From Alphaproteobacteria bacterium (GTDB lineage Bacteria; Pseudomonadota; Alphaproteobacteria; Acetobacterales; Acetobacteraceae): a DNA stretch of 64,000 nt. Shown in pieces: positions 9,885 through 20,610 of this stretch (position 1 is the stretch's first letter; each line of letters opens with the position of its first letter). The stretch is taken from the NCBI GenBank assembly GCA_026400815.1, contig JAPLOI010000015.1, forward strand, positions 1 to 64,000, written 5' to 3'. The translations under genes and the position numbers were made by a program. Below the pieces are notes generated by a model. The model did not search any database. It worked only from the letters and a program-made list of their open reading frames with translations, and was not told the origin of the DNA.

Positions 9885-11047
9885 CGCAGGACCGCGCCGC
9901 GCTGCACCTGCGCGGCATCGGCAAGTCCTTCGGCGCCACCCGCGTTCTGCAGGGCATCGACCTCGCCGCCGCGCCAGGCGAGTTCGTTGCCCTTGTCGGC
10001 CCCTCCGGCTGCGGCAAGTCCACCCTGCTGCGCATCGCCGCCGGGCTGGAGGCGCCGGACGAAGGCGCGGTCGAGCTGGACGGCCTCGATGTCACTGCCA
10101 TGCGCGCCGCCGACCGCGACATGGCGATGGTGTTCCAGTCCTACGCGCTCTACCCGCACCTCACCGCGCGCCAGAACATGGCACTGCCGCTGCTGATGCG
10201 CCGGCTTTCCGCCACCCAGCGCCTGCCCTTCGCCCATCTCGTCCCCGGCGTGCGCAAGCGCCTGACAGCCATCGGCGCGGAGGTGGCCAGCGCCGCCGAC
10301 CTGCTTCGCATCACCCCGCTGCTGGACCGCAAGCCGGCGCAGATGTCCGGCGGCCAGCGCCAGCGCGTCGCCCTCGGCCGCGCCCTGGTGCGCCACCCCC
10401 GCGCCTTCCTGATGGACGAGCCGCTCTCCAACCTCGATGCCGCGCTGCGCGTGCACATGCGCGGCGAGATCGTGGAGCTGCACCGTCGCGCCGGCGTCGT
10501 CACCCTCTACGTCACCCATGACCAGGAGGAGGCGCTGGGCATGGCAGACCGCATCGCCGTGATGCTCGGCGGTCGGATACTGCAATGCGACACGCCCGGC
10601 GTGGTGTATCGCGACCCCGCCCATGTCGATGTCGCCACCTTCATCGGCAGCCCGCGCATCAACCTGCTCCCCGCCCGCATCGAGGGCGGCCGCGCCATGG
10701 TGGGCGGTACCCATTTCGCCTCCGGCCTCGCCCTGGCCGACGGCACCGCGCTGCGCCTTGGCATCCGGCCGGAGAACCTGCGCCTGCACGCCAGCGCCGC
10801 CCCCGGCCGCCTGCCGGTGCGCCTGGTGCGCTGCGAGTATCTCGGCGCCGAGGTCCACGCCCATCTGCACGCCGAACCCGATGCCGGCCCGCTCATCGCC
10901 CGCATGCCCCCGGCGGAGGCCGCCACCCTGGCCGCCCACCCGGCGCTGTTCGTCTCGGCGGAGCCGGCCCATCTGCTGGCCTTCGATGCCGAGGGCTATC
11001 GCCTGCGCCTGCACAGCCCGGCGCGCGAGCCCGCCCATGCAAACTAG
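9881..11047 (+). CDS. Second Ugp/MalK-type ABC importer ATPase
   Basis: This is a 388-residue sugar-phosphate importer ATPase of the UgpC group. Walker [10 protein letters not shown], signature [14 protein letters not shown], Walker [14 protein letters not shown] and the switch His in VTHDQEEAL are all present. Compared with the UgpC at 3464 it carries an insertion of about 25 residues before the signature (SATQRLPFAHLVPGVRKRL). The C-terminal TOBE region is kept. GTG at 9881 overlaps the phosphoesterase stop; the 3' end overlaps the next permease by 11 bases. Confidence 0.85.
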   Translation: MTQDRAALHLRGIGKSFGATRVLQGIDLAAAPGEFVALVGPSGCGKSTLLRIAAGLEAPDEGAVELDGLDVTAMRAADRDMAMVFQSYALYPHLTARQNMALPLLMRRLSATQRLPFAHLVPGVRKRLTAIGAEVASAADLLRITPLLDRKPAQMSGGQRQRVALGRALVRHPRAFLMDEPLSNLDAALRVHMRGEIVELHRRAGVVTLYVTHDQEEALGMADRIAVMLGGRILQCDTPGVVYRDPAHVDVATFIGSPRINLLPARIEGGRAMVGGTHFASGLALADGTALRLGIRPENLRLHASAAPGRLPVRLVRCEYLGAEVHAHLHAEPDAGPLIARMPPAEAATLAAHPALFVSAEPAHLLAFDAEGYRLRLHSPAREPAHAN

Positions 11048-11936
11048 CCTCGCCGCCCGCCTGCGCCGGGCGGAAGCCCTGGCCGCCTGGCGCCTGGCCG
11101 GCCCCGCCGCGGCGCTGATGCTCCTGCTGCTGCTGCTGCCCACGCTGGCGATCCTGGTGCTGTCCTTCACCGATGCCGAGCTCGGCGCCAGCGAGATCAC
11201 CTTCCTGGGGCTGGAGGCCTACACCGACCTGCTCACCGACCGCAGCTTCCGCGGCGCGCTGCGCAACACCGCGGTCTATGTCGTGCTCGTCGCCCCCGCC
11301 TCGATCCTGCTCGGCCTCGGCCTGGCCCTGCTGATCGAGGCGCAGGCGGAAGGCCGGGCCTTCTTCCGCTCGGTATATTTCCTGCCTGTCGTCTCGCTGC
11401 TCGTCGCCATGGCCAGCGTGTGGCAGTACCTGATGCATCCCAGCTTCGGCCCGATCAACCTCGTGCTGCGCATGCTGGGCTTCGCCGGCGTCAACTGGCT
11501 CGGCTCCAGCGACAACGTGCTCTACGCGCTCGCCATCATCGGCATCTGGCAGTCCACCGGCTTCAACATGGTGCTGTTCCTCGCCGGCCTCACCGCCATC
11601 GACCGCACCCTGTATGCCGCCGCCGAGATCGACGGCGCCCGCTCCGCCTGGGAGCGCTTCCGCCTCGTCACCTGGCCCATGCTCGGCCCCACCACGCTGT
11701 TCGTGTTCACCATCTCCGTCATCAGCGCGGTGAAGGTGTTCGAAACCGTCGCCACCCTCACGCATGGCGGCCCGGCCAAGGCCTCGGAAACCCTGCTCTG
11801 GGTCATCTACCGCGAAGGCTTCGTCTACCTCCATGTCGGCACCGCCTCGGCCATGGCGGTGGTGTTCATCGTGCTGCTGCTGGTTCTGATGCTGATCCAA
11901 ACGCGGGTGCTCGACCGGAAGGTGCACTACGGATGA
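11037..11936 (+). CDS. Second Ugp-type ABC importer permease (UgpA-like)
   Basis: This 299-residue MalF/UgpA-type permease has six predicted hydrophobic segments, the first being PAAALMLLLLLLPTLAILVL. The docking loop reads YAAAEIDGARSAWERFRLVTWP. It starts at ATG 11037, inside the 3' end of the ATPase gene, and its stop overlaps the next permease start by 4 bases. It should pair with the UgpE-like permease that follows. Co-location with two phosphoesterases suggests phosphodiester or glycerol-phosphate ligands, but this is inference. Confidence 0.85.
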   Translation: MQTSLAARLRRAEALAAWRLAGPAAALMLLLLLLPTLAILVLSFTDAELGASEITFLGLEAYTDLLTDRSFRGALRNTAVYVVLVAPASILLGLGLALLIEAQAEGRAFFRSVYFLPVVSLLVAMASVWQYLMHPSFGPINLVLRMLGFAGVNWLGSSDNVLYALAIIGIWQSTGFNMVLFLAGLTAIDRTLYAAAEIDGARSAWERFRLVTWPMLGPTTLFVFTISVISAVKVFETVATLTHGGPAKASETLLWVIYREGFVYLHVGTASAMAVVFIVLLLVLMLIQTRVLDRKVHYG

Positions 11937-12748
11937 TGCGCCTCCTGCGCCTTCTCGTGCTGTCCGCCGGTGCCGCCCTGGTGCTGTTCCCCTTCGTCTT
12001 CATGATCTCCACCTCGCTGAAATCCCAGTCGGAGGTGTTCTCCGCCGGGCTCCAGCTCATCCCGGTCACGTGGGACGCGGCGGAGAACTACAGCAAGGCG
12101 TTCTCCCGCATCCCCATGCTGCAGGTCCTCGGCAACGGCGCCCTGGTCTGCGCCCTGATCGTCGTCTTCCAGGTACTGTTCGCCCTGCCGGCCGCCTACG
12201 CCCTGGCCAAGCTTCGCTTCCCCGGCCGGGACGCGCTGTTCGCCCTGGTCATGCTCGGCCTGCTGGTGCCGATCCACGCCATCTCCATCCCGCTCTACGC
12301 CGCCGCCCGCGTCTCCGGCCTGCTCAATACGCTGGCGGTGCTGATCATGCCCTTCACCCTGTCGGTCTTCGCGATCTTCCTGTTCCGCCAGTTCGTGAAG
12401 GCCATCCCAGACGACCTGATCCTCGCCGCTCGCAGCGACGGGCTGTCCGAAAGCGCCATCGTCTGGCGCGTCCTGCTCCCCAATGCCTGGCCGGCCGCCT
12501 CCGCCTTCGCCGTCTTCTCGGTGGTGGCGCACTGGAACGACCTCTACTGGCCGCTGATCGCCATCTCCAAAACCCACCTCGCCACCCCGCCGCTCGGCCT
12601 GCTGTTCTTCCGCGCGGCCGAGGTGGGGGACGACTACGGGGCGCTGATGGCCGCCACCGTCGTGGTCACCGCCCCCCTGGTCCTGTTCTTCCTGTTCGCC
12701 CAGCGCCTGTTCATCGACGGCATGACGATGACCGGCCTCAAGGGCTGA
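11933..12748 (+). CDS. Second Ugp-type ABC importer permease (UgpE-like)
   Basis: The 271-residue permease is of MalG/UgpE type. It opens with a membrane helix (LVLSAGAALVLFPFVFMIST) followed by the family's SLKSQSEVF. The docking loop reads ILAARSDGLSESAIVWRVLLP, and the C-terminus ends TGLKG. ATG at 11933 overlaps the previous stop; an adjacent ATG at 11936 is an equally usable start. It is followed after 31 bases by the binding protein gene, completing an ATPase-permease-permease-receptor order that is the reverse of the first ugp cassette. Confidence 0.85.
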   Translation: MMRLLRLLVLSAGAALVLFPFVFMISTSLKSQSEVFSAGLQLIPVTWDAAENYSKAFSRIPMLQVLGNGALVCALIVVFQVLFALPAAYALAKLRFPGRDALFALVMLGLLVPIHAISIPLYAAARVSGLLNTLAVLIMPFTLSVFAIFLFRQFVKAIPDDLILAARSDGLSESAIVWRVLLPNAWPAASAFAVFSVVAHWNDLYWPLIAISKTHLATPPLGLLFFRAAEVGDDYGALMAATVVVTAPLVLFFLFAQRLFIDGMTMTGLKG

Positions 12749-12779
12749 CCCTCCCTTCCCCCCGCACGGAGCCCACAGA

Positions 12780-14048
12780 ATGAAACGCCGCCACCTTCTC
12801 GCCGCCCCCCTGGCCGCGGGCTTCGCCAGCCTCGCCCCCGCCGCCCGCGCCGCCACCACCGAGATTCTCGTCCACTACCCCATGCCCGGCTTCTTCAAGT
12901 CGGTCATGGACCAGATCTCGGGCGAGTACATGCGCCTGAACCCCGACGTGAAGATCACCTTCGTCTCGCCCTCGCCCACCTATGAGGACGGGCTGCAGCT
13001 CATGCTCCGCCAGTCCGGCACCGCCGAGATGCCCGACATGAGCTTCATCGGCCTCAACCGCCTGCGCGTGCTGGCCGAGCGCAACATCGGCATCGACCTC
13101 ACCCCCTACATCAAGGCCGATCCGGACATTGCCAACGAGGGTTTCTCGGAGCGCCTGCTGAACCTTGCCCGCTTCGGCGGCAAGCAGGTGGGCCTGGCCT
13201 TCGCCACCTCCAACCCGATCTTCTACTACAACGCCGATCTCGTCCGGAAAGCCGGCGGCGACCCGGAGCGCATGCCCACCACCTGGGACGAGGTGTTCAA
13301 GCTCGCCGCCCGCATCCAGGCGCTGGGCGATGGCGTCACCGGCATGTCCTACCGCTGGCAGGGCGATGACTGGATGTTCTCCGCCCTGCTCTTCGGCCAT
13401 GGCGGCACGATGCTGAGCGCCGACGAGAAGAAGGTCGCCTTCAACGGCCCCGAAGGCCTCGGCGCGGTGAAGCTGCTCGACCGCATGGTGAAGGAAGGCA
13501 AGATGCCGTCCTTCTCGTCGGATGCCGCGGTGCAGGGCTTCACCGCCGGCAAGATCGGCCTGTTCTTCTGGACCACCGGCGGCCTACGCTCGATGATCAA
13601 CGGCGTCGGCAGCAAGTTCGAACTGCGCACCACCGCCATGCCGGTGATCGACGCCCAGAACGGCCGCCTGCCCACCGGCGGCAACGCCGCGGTGATGTTC
13701 ACGACGGACGCGAAGAAGCAGCAGGCCGTGTTCCGCTTCCTAAAATTCGCCTCCGGCCCCTACGGCGCCTCGGTCGTCGTGCCCGGCACCGGCTACGTGC
13801 CCAACAACGACCTTGCCCCGAAGGACGACCGCTACCTCGGCAAGTTCTACCCGGCGAACCCGCTCTTCCAGGCCGGCCTCAACCAGATGAACCTGATGAT
13901 CCCCTGGTACTCCTTCCCCGGCACCAACGGCGTGCGCGTTACCCAGACCATGGTCGACAACCTAGCCCTGCTGGTGGAACAGAAGGTCACGCCAGAGGAA
14001 TGCCTGCGCACCATGGCCGCCGAAGTGCAGCGCCTGCTGCCGCGCTAG
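12780..14048 (+). CDS. Second Ugp-type periplasmic solute-binding protein
   Basis: The 422-residue family 1 solute-binding protein has an N-terminal export signal (KRRHLLAAPLAAGFASLAP, cleavage after ARA near residue 25). KRR before the hydrophobic core could make it a Tat substrate. The mature part reads TEILVHYPMPGFFKSVMDQI and later WDEVFKLAARIQALG and GGNAAVMF, consistent with UgpB-like receptors. It ends the 13.8 kb transporter island, and a strong hairpin follows 59 bases downstream. The ligand is unproven. Confidence 0.84.
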   Translation: MKRRHLLAAPLAAGFASLAPAARAATTEILVHYPMPGFFKSVMDQISGEYMRLNPDVKITFVSPSPTYEDGLQLMLRQSGTAEMPDMSFIGLNRLRVLAERNIGIDLTPYIKADPDIANEGFSERLLNLARFGGKQVGLAFATSNPIFYYNADLVRKAGGDPERMPTTWDEVFKLAARIQALGDGVTGMSYRWQGDDWMFSALLFGHGGTMLSADEKKVAFNGPEGLGAVKLLDRMVKEGKMPSFSSDAAVQGFTAGKIGLFFWTTGGLRSMINGVGSKFELRTTAMPVIDAQNGRLPTGGNAAVMFTTDAKKQQAVFRFLKFASGPYGASVVVPGTGYVPNNDLAPKDDRYLGKFYPANPLFQAGLNQMNLMIPWYSFPGTNGVRVTQTMVDNLALLVEQKVTPEECLRTMAAEVQRLLPR

Positions 14049-14106
14049 CCCGGTATCGCCAATTCCACGCTTGCCGGCCCGCGACACCGGGGCCGGCACT
14101 GCGAGC

Positions 14107-14143
14107 AAGCTCCGATCTGGCCGTTGCGCCAGATCGGCCAGCT
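14107..14143 (+). terminator. Strong hairpin after the transporter island
   Basis: CCGATCTGGC and GCCAGATCGG form a perfect 10-base stem around a 6-base loop (14112-14137). It is extended by flanking AAGCT/AGCTT arms with a 2-base bulge. It lies 59 bases past the last receptor stop. There is no T tract on either side, so it may be a Rho-assisted terminator or an mRNA-stabilising end, or part of the decayed IS3 sequence it overlaps. Confidence 0.5.
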
Positions 14144-14214
14144 TGAGCGAATACCGAGGCCGGTCCTGTGTGCCATCGCGGCACCAACCGTTGCCCCGGC
14201 CTCATACCGGCCGC

Positions 14215-14388
14215 CGGCCAGCCCGGCGGCAGCCTCGGCCCCTCGCACCGCCAGATCAGCGCCACCCGCTTGGCATACACATGCCTTCCCTCGGCCCGCA
14301 GCAGCACCGTGATCCGACGGTAGCCGCAACGCCCGTACGTGGACGCCACGCAAACCTGCACCTCGACGCTGCCACGATCGCGCAATGT
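14215..14388 (-). pseudogene. IS3-family transposase OrfB remnant
   Basis: A minus-strand stretch reads VCVASTYGRCGYRRITVLLR, then AEGRHVYAKRVALIWRCEGP. This matches the conserved segment of IS3-group OrfB (Y-GYRRI-x-x-LLR-x-EG-x-x-V-x-x-KRV-x-R-x-x-x-EG). Neither the DDE catalytic core nor an intact N-terminus is present, and no terminal inverted repeats were recognised. It is therefore a short fragment left from an old insertion between the transporter island and the next gene. The rest of 14049-14432 shows no coding potential I can support. Confidence 0.6.
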
Positions 14389-14432
14389 CACTGGACCAAG
14401 GTTCGGCAAAGGCGGGTCCATACCCCTGAACC

Positions 14433-14912
14433 TCACTCTTTCTGAAAAAAATAGTTTCCAAAGACCGCCGAGCTTTGGCCATGCGTGATCGCCGCGGGAC
14501 GCGGGGCTTTCGTGACGGATTCGGGGTGATTTTGGGCGCGTGACCGCATTGGGGGCGCGCGGGCGACCTGGGTGGGGCGGAGTACGGGTGCGCGGTGGCC
14601 GGAGAGGGACATGCCCTCGGCGCGATCGCAGCGCATCAGCCAGCCGAGGCGGGCGCGCAGGCGACGGAATCGGCGCAGGACATACGGGTCCCAGGCGGAG
14701 TCCGGATCTTCGGTGGTGTCCGTGGTGATGGAGAGGAGCCAATCCATGTGCGGGCGGCGCAAGGGGTGGCGCGCATAGGTCGCGACCGAGAGGGCGGCGA
14801 GCAGGGCCAGCAGCAGGAGCTTCAACGTGGCCGGAATCCGGGCGTGCGAGATCGACTGCGCCAGGGGGCGCAGGGCGTCGGCTTCGACCGGAGCGGCGGG
14901 TTGATGTGGCAT
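14433..14912 (-). CDS. Hypothetical Ala/Arg-rich protein with one membrane helix
   Basis: A 159-residue protein from ATG 14912 has one hydrophobic segment (LKLLLLALLAALSVATYARH, about residues 30-49) followed by an arginine-rich tail (VLRRFRRLRARLGWLMR). I do not recognise the family. It shares a layout with the gene at 37336-38031: a proline-rich N-terminus, a leucine-rich segment, an arginine cluster, W-[LI]-MR-x5-GMS, then a Pro/Arg tail with RAPP. A TTGTCA-17-AATAAA promoter-like pair lies upstream (14961-14989). The C-terminal half is low-complexity, so the true stop is uncertain. GTG at 14939 is an alternative start. Confidence 0.42.
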   Translation of the reverse strand: MPHQPAAPVEADALRPLAQSISHARIPATLKLLLLALLAALSVATYARHPLRRPHMDWLLSITTDTTEDPDSAWDPYVLRRFRRLRARLGWLMRCDRAEGMSLSGHRAPVLRPTQVARAPPMRSRAQNHPESVTKAPRPAAITHGQSSAVFGNYFFQKE

Positions 14913-14960
14913 CGCTGGGAATTCCAGCACATGCAACACCGGTGGACCAGAAAATTTTCT

Positions 14961-14989
14961 TTTATTCCGCCAAATTGTTAGTTTGACAA
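14961..14989 (-). promoter_or_regulatory. Sigma-70-like promoter for the small hypothetical protein
   Basis: On the minus strand TTGTCA (14984-14989) is followed after 17 bases by AATAAA (14961-14966). The stretch is unusually A+T rich for this genome. It is placed about 50 bases upstream of ATG 14912, a fitting distance for a leader with start site near 14954. Confidence 0.4.
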
Positions 14990-15014
14990 GAAAAACGGCG
15001 GCCGGAGGGTTGGG

Positions 15015-15121
15015 TTAGAGCGAAAGCCGACCTGATAGGCGGTCGGCCTCCACTCTAGCTCCTTGTTTTAGCGAGCAACTTAAGCCCATCAGATGATCCC
15101 ATCTGATGGGCTGTTGCTCTA
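15015..15121. repeat. Pair of palindromic elements at the 3' end of the panE-like gene
   Basis: Two hairpins lie side by side. GCCGACC/GGTCGGC near 15026-15048 is bounded by TTAGAGC and GCTCTAG-like ends. A perfect 13-base stem AGCCCATCAGATG / CATCTGATGGGCT (15083-15112, 4-base loop) is followed by GTTGCTCTAG. The terminal CTAGAGCA on the minus strand provides the TAG stop codon of the panE-like gene (15119-15121). These resemble the small intergenic palindromic repeats of alphaproteobacteria and probably end the panE transcript. The rest of 14990-15118 is empty. Confidence 0.55.
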
Positions 15122-16102
15122 GGCGGCCGGATACAGCCCCGCCATCCGGGCGCGGACCTTCATCAGCGCCACCATCATGTCCAGCGTCGGCGTGGCGACC
15201 CCGGCCAGGCGGGCGAGGTCGAGCGCGGTGGTGTAGATGCCGTCGATCTCCATCGGGCGGCCCAGTTCCAGGTCCTGCAGGATGCTGGGGCGGTGGGTCA
15301 TGGCGCGGCCGTGTTCGATCTGGCTGTCCACGTCCACTTGCGGGTGGCAGCCCATGGCGGCGGCGATGGCCAGGCCCTCGGCGTAGCTGGCGCGCACCGC
15401 GCGTTCCACGGCGGGTTCCAGGGAATAGGCCTTGGGCGCCACGGCGCCGAGCACGGCGGCCGGGCCGCTGGACAGGTTGCCGACCAGCTTCTGCCACACC
15501 AGGTCGCGGATGCGCGGGCTTTCGTCCACCAGGAAGCCGCCTTCGCGCAGGGGGGCTGCGATGGCGGCCATGCGGGCCGAGAGGCTGCCATCGGGCTCGC
15601 CGAGGAAGAGCCGGCTGCGGCGATGGGCCACCTGGATGACGCCGGGTTCGATCACCGTGCAGGCGGAATAGACCACGCCGCCGATGGCACGGGCGGGCCC
15701 GATCGCATCCCACACCGCGCCGCCGGGGTCGGCCTGTGCCACGCGCCGACCGTCCCAGGGGCCGCCATGGGCGTGGAAATACCACCAGGGGATGCCGTTC
15801 ATCACGAACACCACCGCCGTGTTCGGGCCCAGCAGCGGCGCGATGCCCTGCGCCACCGTGGGCAGCGCCGGGGCCTTCACCGTGACCAGCACGGCATCCT
15901 GCACGCCGAATGCGGCGGGGTCGGAGCCGGCGCGGACGGGGTGGGTGTCTTCCAAATCCGGCGAGACGATGCGGATGCCGCGGGCCTGCATGGCCGCCAG
16001 ATGCGCGCCGCGGGCGATCACCGAGACATCCGCGCCGCCGCGCACCAGACGTGCGGCCAGGTGCCCGCCGATGGCACCGGCGCCGAAAACCGCGATTTTC
16101 AT
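15119..16102 (-). CDS. 2-dehydropantoate 2-reductase family protein (PanE/ApbA)
   Basis: The 327-residue NADP-dependent reductase would convert ketopantoate to pantoate, or reduce a related 2-keto acid. The Rossmann motif AVFGAGAIGGHLAARLVRGG is at the N-terminus. The family lysine region LVTVKAPALP follows, then the catalytic-domain WQKLVGNLSSGP and the C-terminal EIDGIYTTALDLARLAG. The usual pantothenate partner panB is not nearby. It is the last gene of a minus-strand set with a D-2-hydroxyacid dehydrogenase (7 bases upstream) and a cupin, so a catabolic role on a 2-hydroxy/2-keto acid is also possible. The stop codon lies in a palindromic repeat. Confidence 0.75.
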   Translation of the reverse strand: MKIAVFGAGAIGGHLAARLVRGGADVSVIARGAHLAAMQARGIRIVSPDLEDTHPVRAGSDPAAFGVQDAVLVTVKAPALPTVAQGIAPLLGPNTAVVFVMNGIPWWYFHAHGGPWDGRRVAQADPGGAVWDAIGPARAIGGVVYSACTVIEPGVIQVAHRRSRLFLGEPDGSLSARMAAIAAPLREGGFLVDESPRIRDLVWQKLVGNLSSGPAAVLGAVAPKAYSLEPAVERAVRASYAEGLAIAAAMGCHPQVDVDSQIEHGRAMTHRPSILQDLELGRPMEIDGIYTTALDLARLAGVATPTLDMMVALMKVRARMAGLYPAA

Positions 16103-16109
16103 GGCTGAA

Positions 16110-17150
16110 TTAGTCCTTGGGCCAGGGCGCCAGCGCCACGCGCGGCACCACGCCCTCGTTCACGATGTGGCCCGGCCTGGGCCAGTGGCCCCGCAGGACG
16201 GCGCAGAGATTCTCGATGCCGCCGCGCGAGACGTCCTGCCCCGCCTCGATGGAATTGGCGGCCACGTGCGGGGTGGCGATGACGTTGTCCAACTCCAGCA
16301 GGCTCCAGTGCGGCATCGGCGGGTTCTCGGCGAAGACGTCGATCCGCTCGAAGGTGTCCAGCCCTGCCCCGCCGAGATGGCCGCTGCGCAAGGCCGCTTC
16401 CAGCGCTGCCTCGTCCACCAGGCCGCCGCGGGAGGTGTTGATGAACAGGGCGCCGGGCTTCATCGCCGCGAACTCGGCCGCGCCGATCATGTGATGCGTT
16501 TCGGCCGCCAGGGGCAGGTGGAGGGAGACGTAGTCGCTCTCGCGCAGCACCGTTTGCAGGTCGGTCATCTCCACGCCCAGCGACGGGTCTATCGGCGTGG
16601 TGCTGCGCCGTGTGGCCAGCACGCGCAGGCCGAATCCGCGGGCGCGCTGGGCCGTGAGCCGCGCGGAATTGCCGAAGCCCACCAGCCCCAGCGTCTGCCC
16701 GTTCATGCGCCGGTTGCCGCGCGAGACGCCCTGGGCGGCGTTGTAGGCGCCGGCGCGCATGGCACGCTGCATCGGCGGCAGCTTGCGCACCAGGGCCAGC
16801 AGCAGCGCCATGGTGTGGTCTGCCTGCTCCTCGATGCAGAAGGTCGGCACGTTGGTGACGAGGATGCCGCGCTGTTTCGCCAGCGCCACGTCGATCTTGT
16901 CCGTGCCGGTGCCGAGGCGGGAGATCACCCGGCACCGGTTCATCGCCGCCACCACTGGGGTGGGCAGGGAGACGGAGATCGCGAAGACGCCGTCGGCCTC
17001 GGCCACGAGGGGGATCAGCTCCTCCACCGTGTTGGCCTCGGCCTCCTGCGGCACGAGGCCGGCCCGTGCCCATTCCGCGCGCTCGAAGTCGCTGGGCGGG
17101 AACAGTGCGGCGTTCAGGCGGAGAATGCGCAGGCCCAACAGGTCGGACAC
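16110..17150 (-). CDS. D-2-hydroxyacid dehydrogenase (phosphoglycerate dehydrogenase family)
   Basis: The 346-residue NAD-dependent dehydrogenase interconverts a D-2-hydroxy acid and a 2-keto acid. The substrate-domain SRLGTGTDKIDV is followed by the NAD motif GLVGFGNSARLTAQRARGFG, the arginine in INTSRGGLVDEAAL and the catalytic His in IATPHVAANS. GTG at 17150 is chosen because it lies 7 bases after the upstream cupin stop; no ATG sits near, and an earlier start would overlap that gene deeply. No ACT domain is present, so it is not a classic SerA. The substrate is unknown; it likely works with the reductase downstream. Confidence 0.78.
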   Translation of the reverse strand: MSDLLGLRILRLNAALFPPSDFERAEWARAGLVPQEAEANTVEELIPLVAEADGVFAISVSLPTPVVAAMNRCRVISRLGTGTDKIDVALAKQRGILVTNVPTFCIEEQADHTMALLLALVRKLPPMQRAMRAGAYNAAQGVSRGNRRMNGQTLGLVGFGNSARLTAQRARGFGLRVLATRRSTTPIDPSLGVEMTDLQTVLRESDYVSLHLPLAAETHHMIGAAEFAAMKPGALFINTSRGGLVDEAALEAALRSGHLGGAGLDTFERIDVFAENPPMPHWSLLELDNVIATPHVAANSIEAGQDVSRGGIENLCAVLRGHWPRPGHIVNEGVVPRVALAPWPKD

Positions 17151-17157
17151 CGCCGCC

Positions 17158-17658
17158 TCACACCGCGACGTATTTGTGGCGCTTGTAGCTGCCGAGGTTG
17201 AAGCCCTCGATGCGCAGCAGGGTGGTGGAGGCGTCACGCCGCGGCGAATGCAGCACGCCGGGCTCATACGCATAGGCCATGCCAGGGGTCAGCTTGTAGT
17301 CGCGGAGGCGCTTCACGCGGCCGGGCTCGTCCCCGTTCGGCTCGGCCACCTTCTCCCAATCGGTCATGATCGTCTCGCCCGTGGCCTGGCCGTAGATCGC
17401 CCAGGTGGGGCCGTGATCATGCGGCGCGCTGTCCTTGGCGCCATGGTAGCTGTGGGCGAGAATGGCGAACTTGTGGATCGGGTCCTCATAGATCACCTGC
17501 CGCTCCGGCCCATCCGCCTTGATGGTGGCGGCGACGAAAGCCTGGTCCTGCAATACCTCGCGCACCAGCTCGCAGACCTTCTGCCGGCCGCCGGCCCCGG
17601 GGTCGGCCGAAATCGCGGCGGCGCACGCCTTGGCAAAACTCTCCAGCGTGTGAGCCAT
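17158..17658 (-). CDS. Small cupin-fold (cysteine-dioxygenase-like) protein
   Basis: This is a 166-residue cytoplasmic protein with a cupin metal site. The first motif is around residues 75-100 (SAPHDHGPTWAIYGQATGET), with H-x-H histidines and a later Glu. The second motif is near residue 140 (EPGVLHSPRRD), providing the third histidine. It resembles thiol-dioxygenase-like cupins whose substrate is not established. It heads the dehydrogenase / reductase set; a promoter must lie in the repeat-filled gap 17659-17923. I cannot assign a reaction. Confidence 0.65.
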   Translation of the reverse strand: MAHTLESFAKACAAAISADPGAGGRQKVCELVREVLQDQAFVAATIKADGPERQVIYEDPIHKFAILAHSYHGAKDSAPHDHGPTWAIYGQATGETIMTDWEKVAEPNGDEPGRVKRLRDYKLTPGMAYAYEPGVLHSPRRDASTTLLRIEGFNLGSYKRHKYVAV

Positions 17659-17720
17659 GTCATTCCCTCCAGCAACGTCGTTGCAGCAGCCTAGCGCCGA
17701 ACGCGCGCGCGGGGAAGGAA

Positions 17721-17923
17721 GGGAAGGCCAGGGGCTTTGCCCCTGGACCCCACCAGGGACCTGAGGTCCCTGGACCCACATTTGTTCCGCCTTCGGCGGG
17801 AGGGGCCGACCCGGTCTGTGTCGCGCGCCGTGACGGCCCCTCCCGCCGAAGGCGGAAAAGGTCGAGGGGGTCTGGGGCCTAAGGCCCCAGCGGGTCCAGG
17901 GCAGAGCCCTGGCCTTGCTTGCC

Positions 17924-17925
<2 letters not shown>
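17721..17925. repeat. Multi-hairpin palindromic element, copy 1
   Basis: About 200 bases are built of nested hairpins in order. These are CCAGGGG/CCCCTGG, CCAGGGACC/GGTCCCTGG, a long stem whose left arm starts TTCCGCCTTCGGCGGGAGGG and whose right arm is its exact 24-base complement around a 25-base loop, then GGGGCCT/AGGCCCC and CCAGGGC/GCCCTGG. The outer ends AAGGCCAGGG and CCCTGGCCTT are mutually complementary. A second copy lies at 46797-46990. It fills the space between the ppdK stop and the cupin gene. Confidence 0.85.
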
Positions 17926-20605
<2,680 letters not shown>

Positions 20606-20610
20606 GAAGA

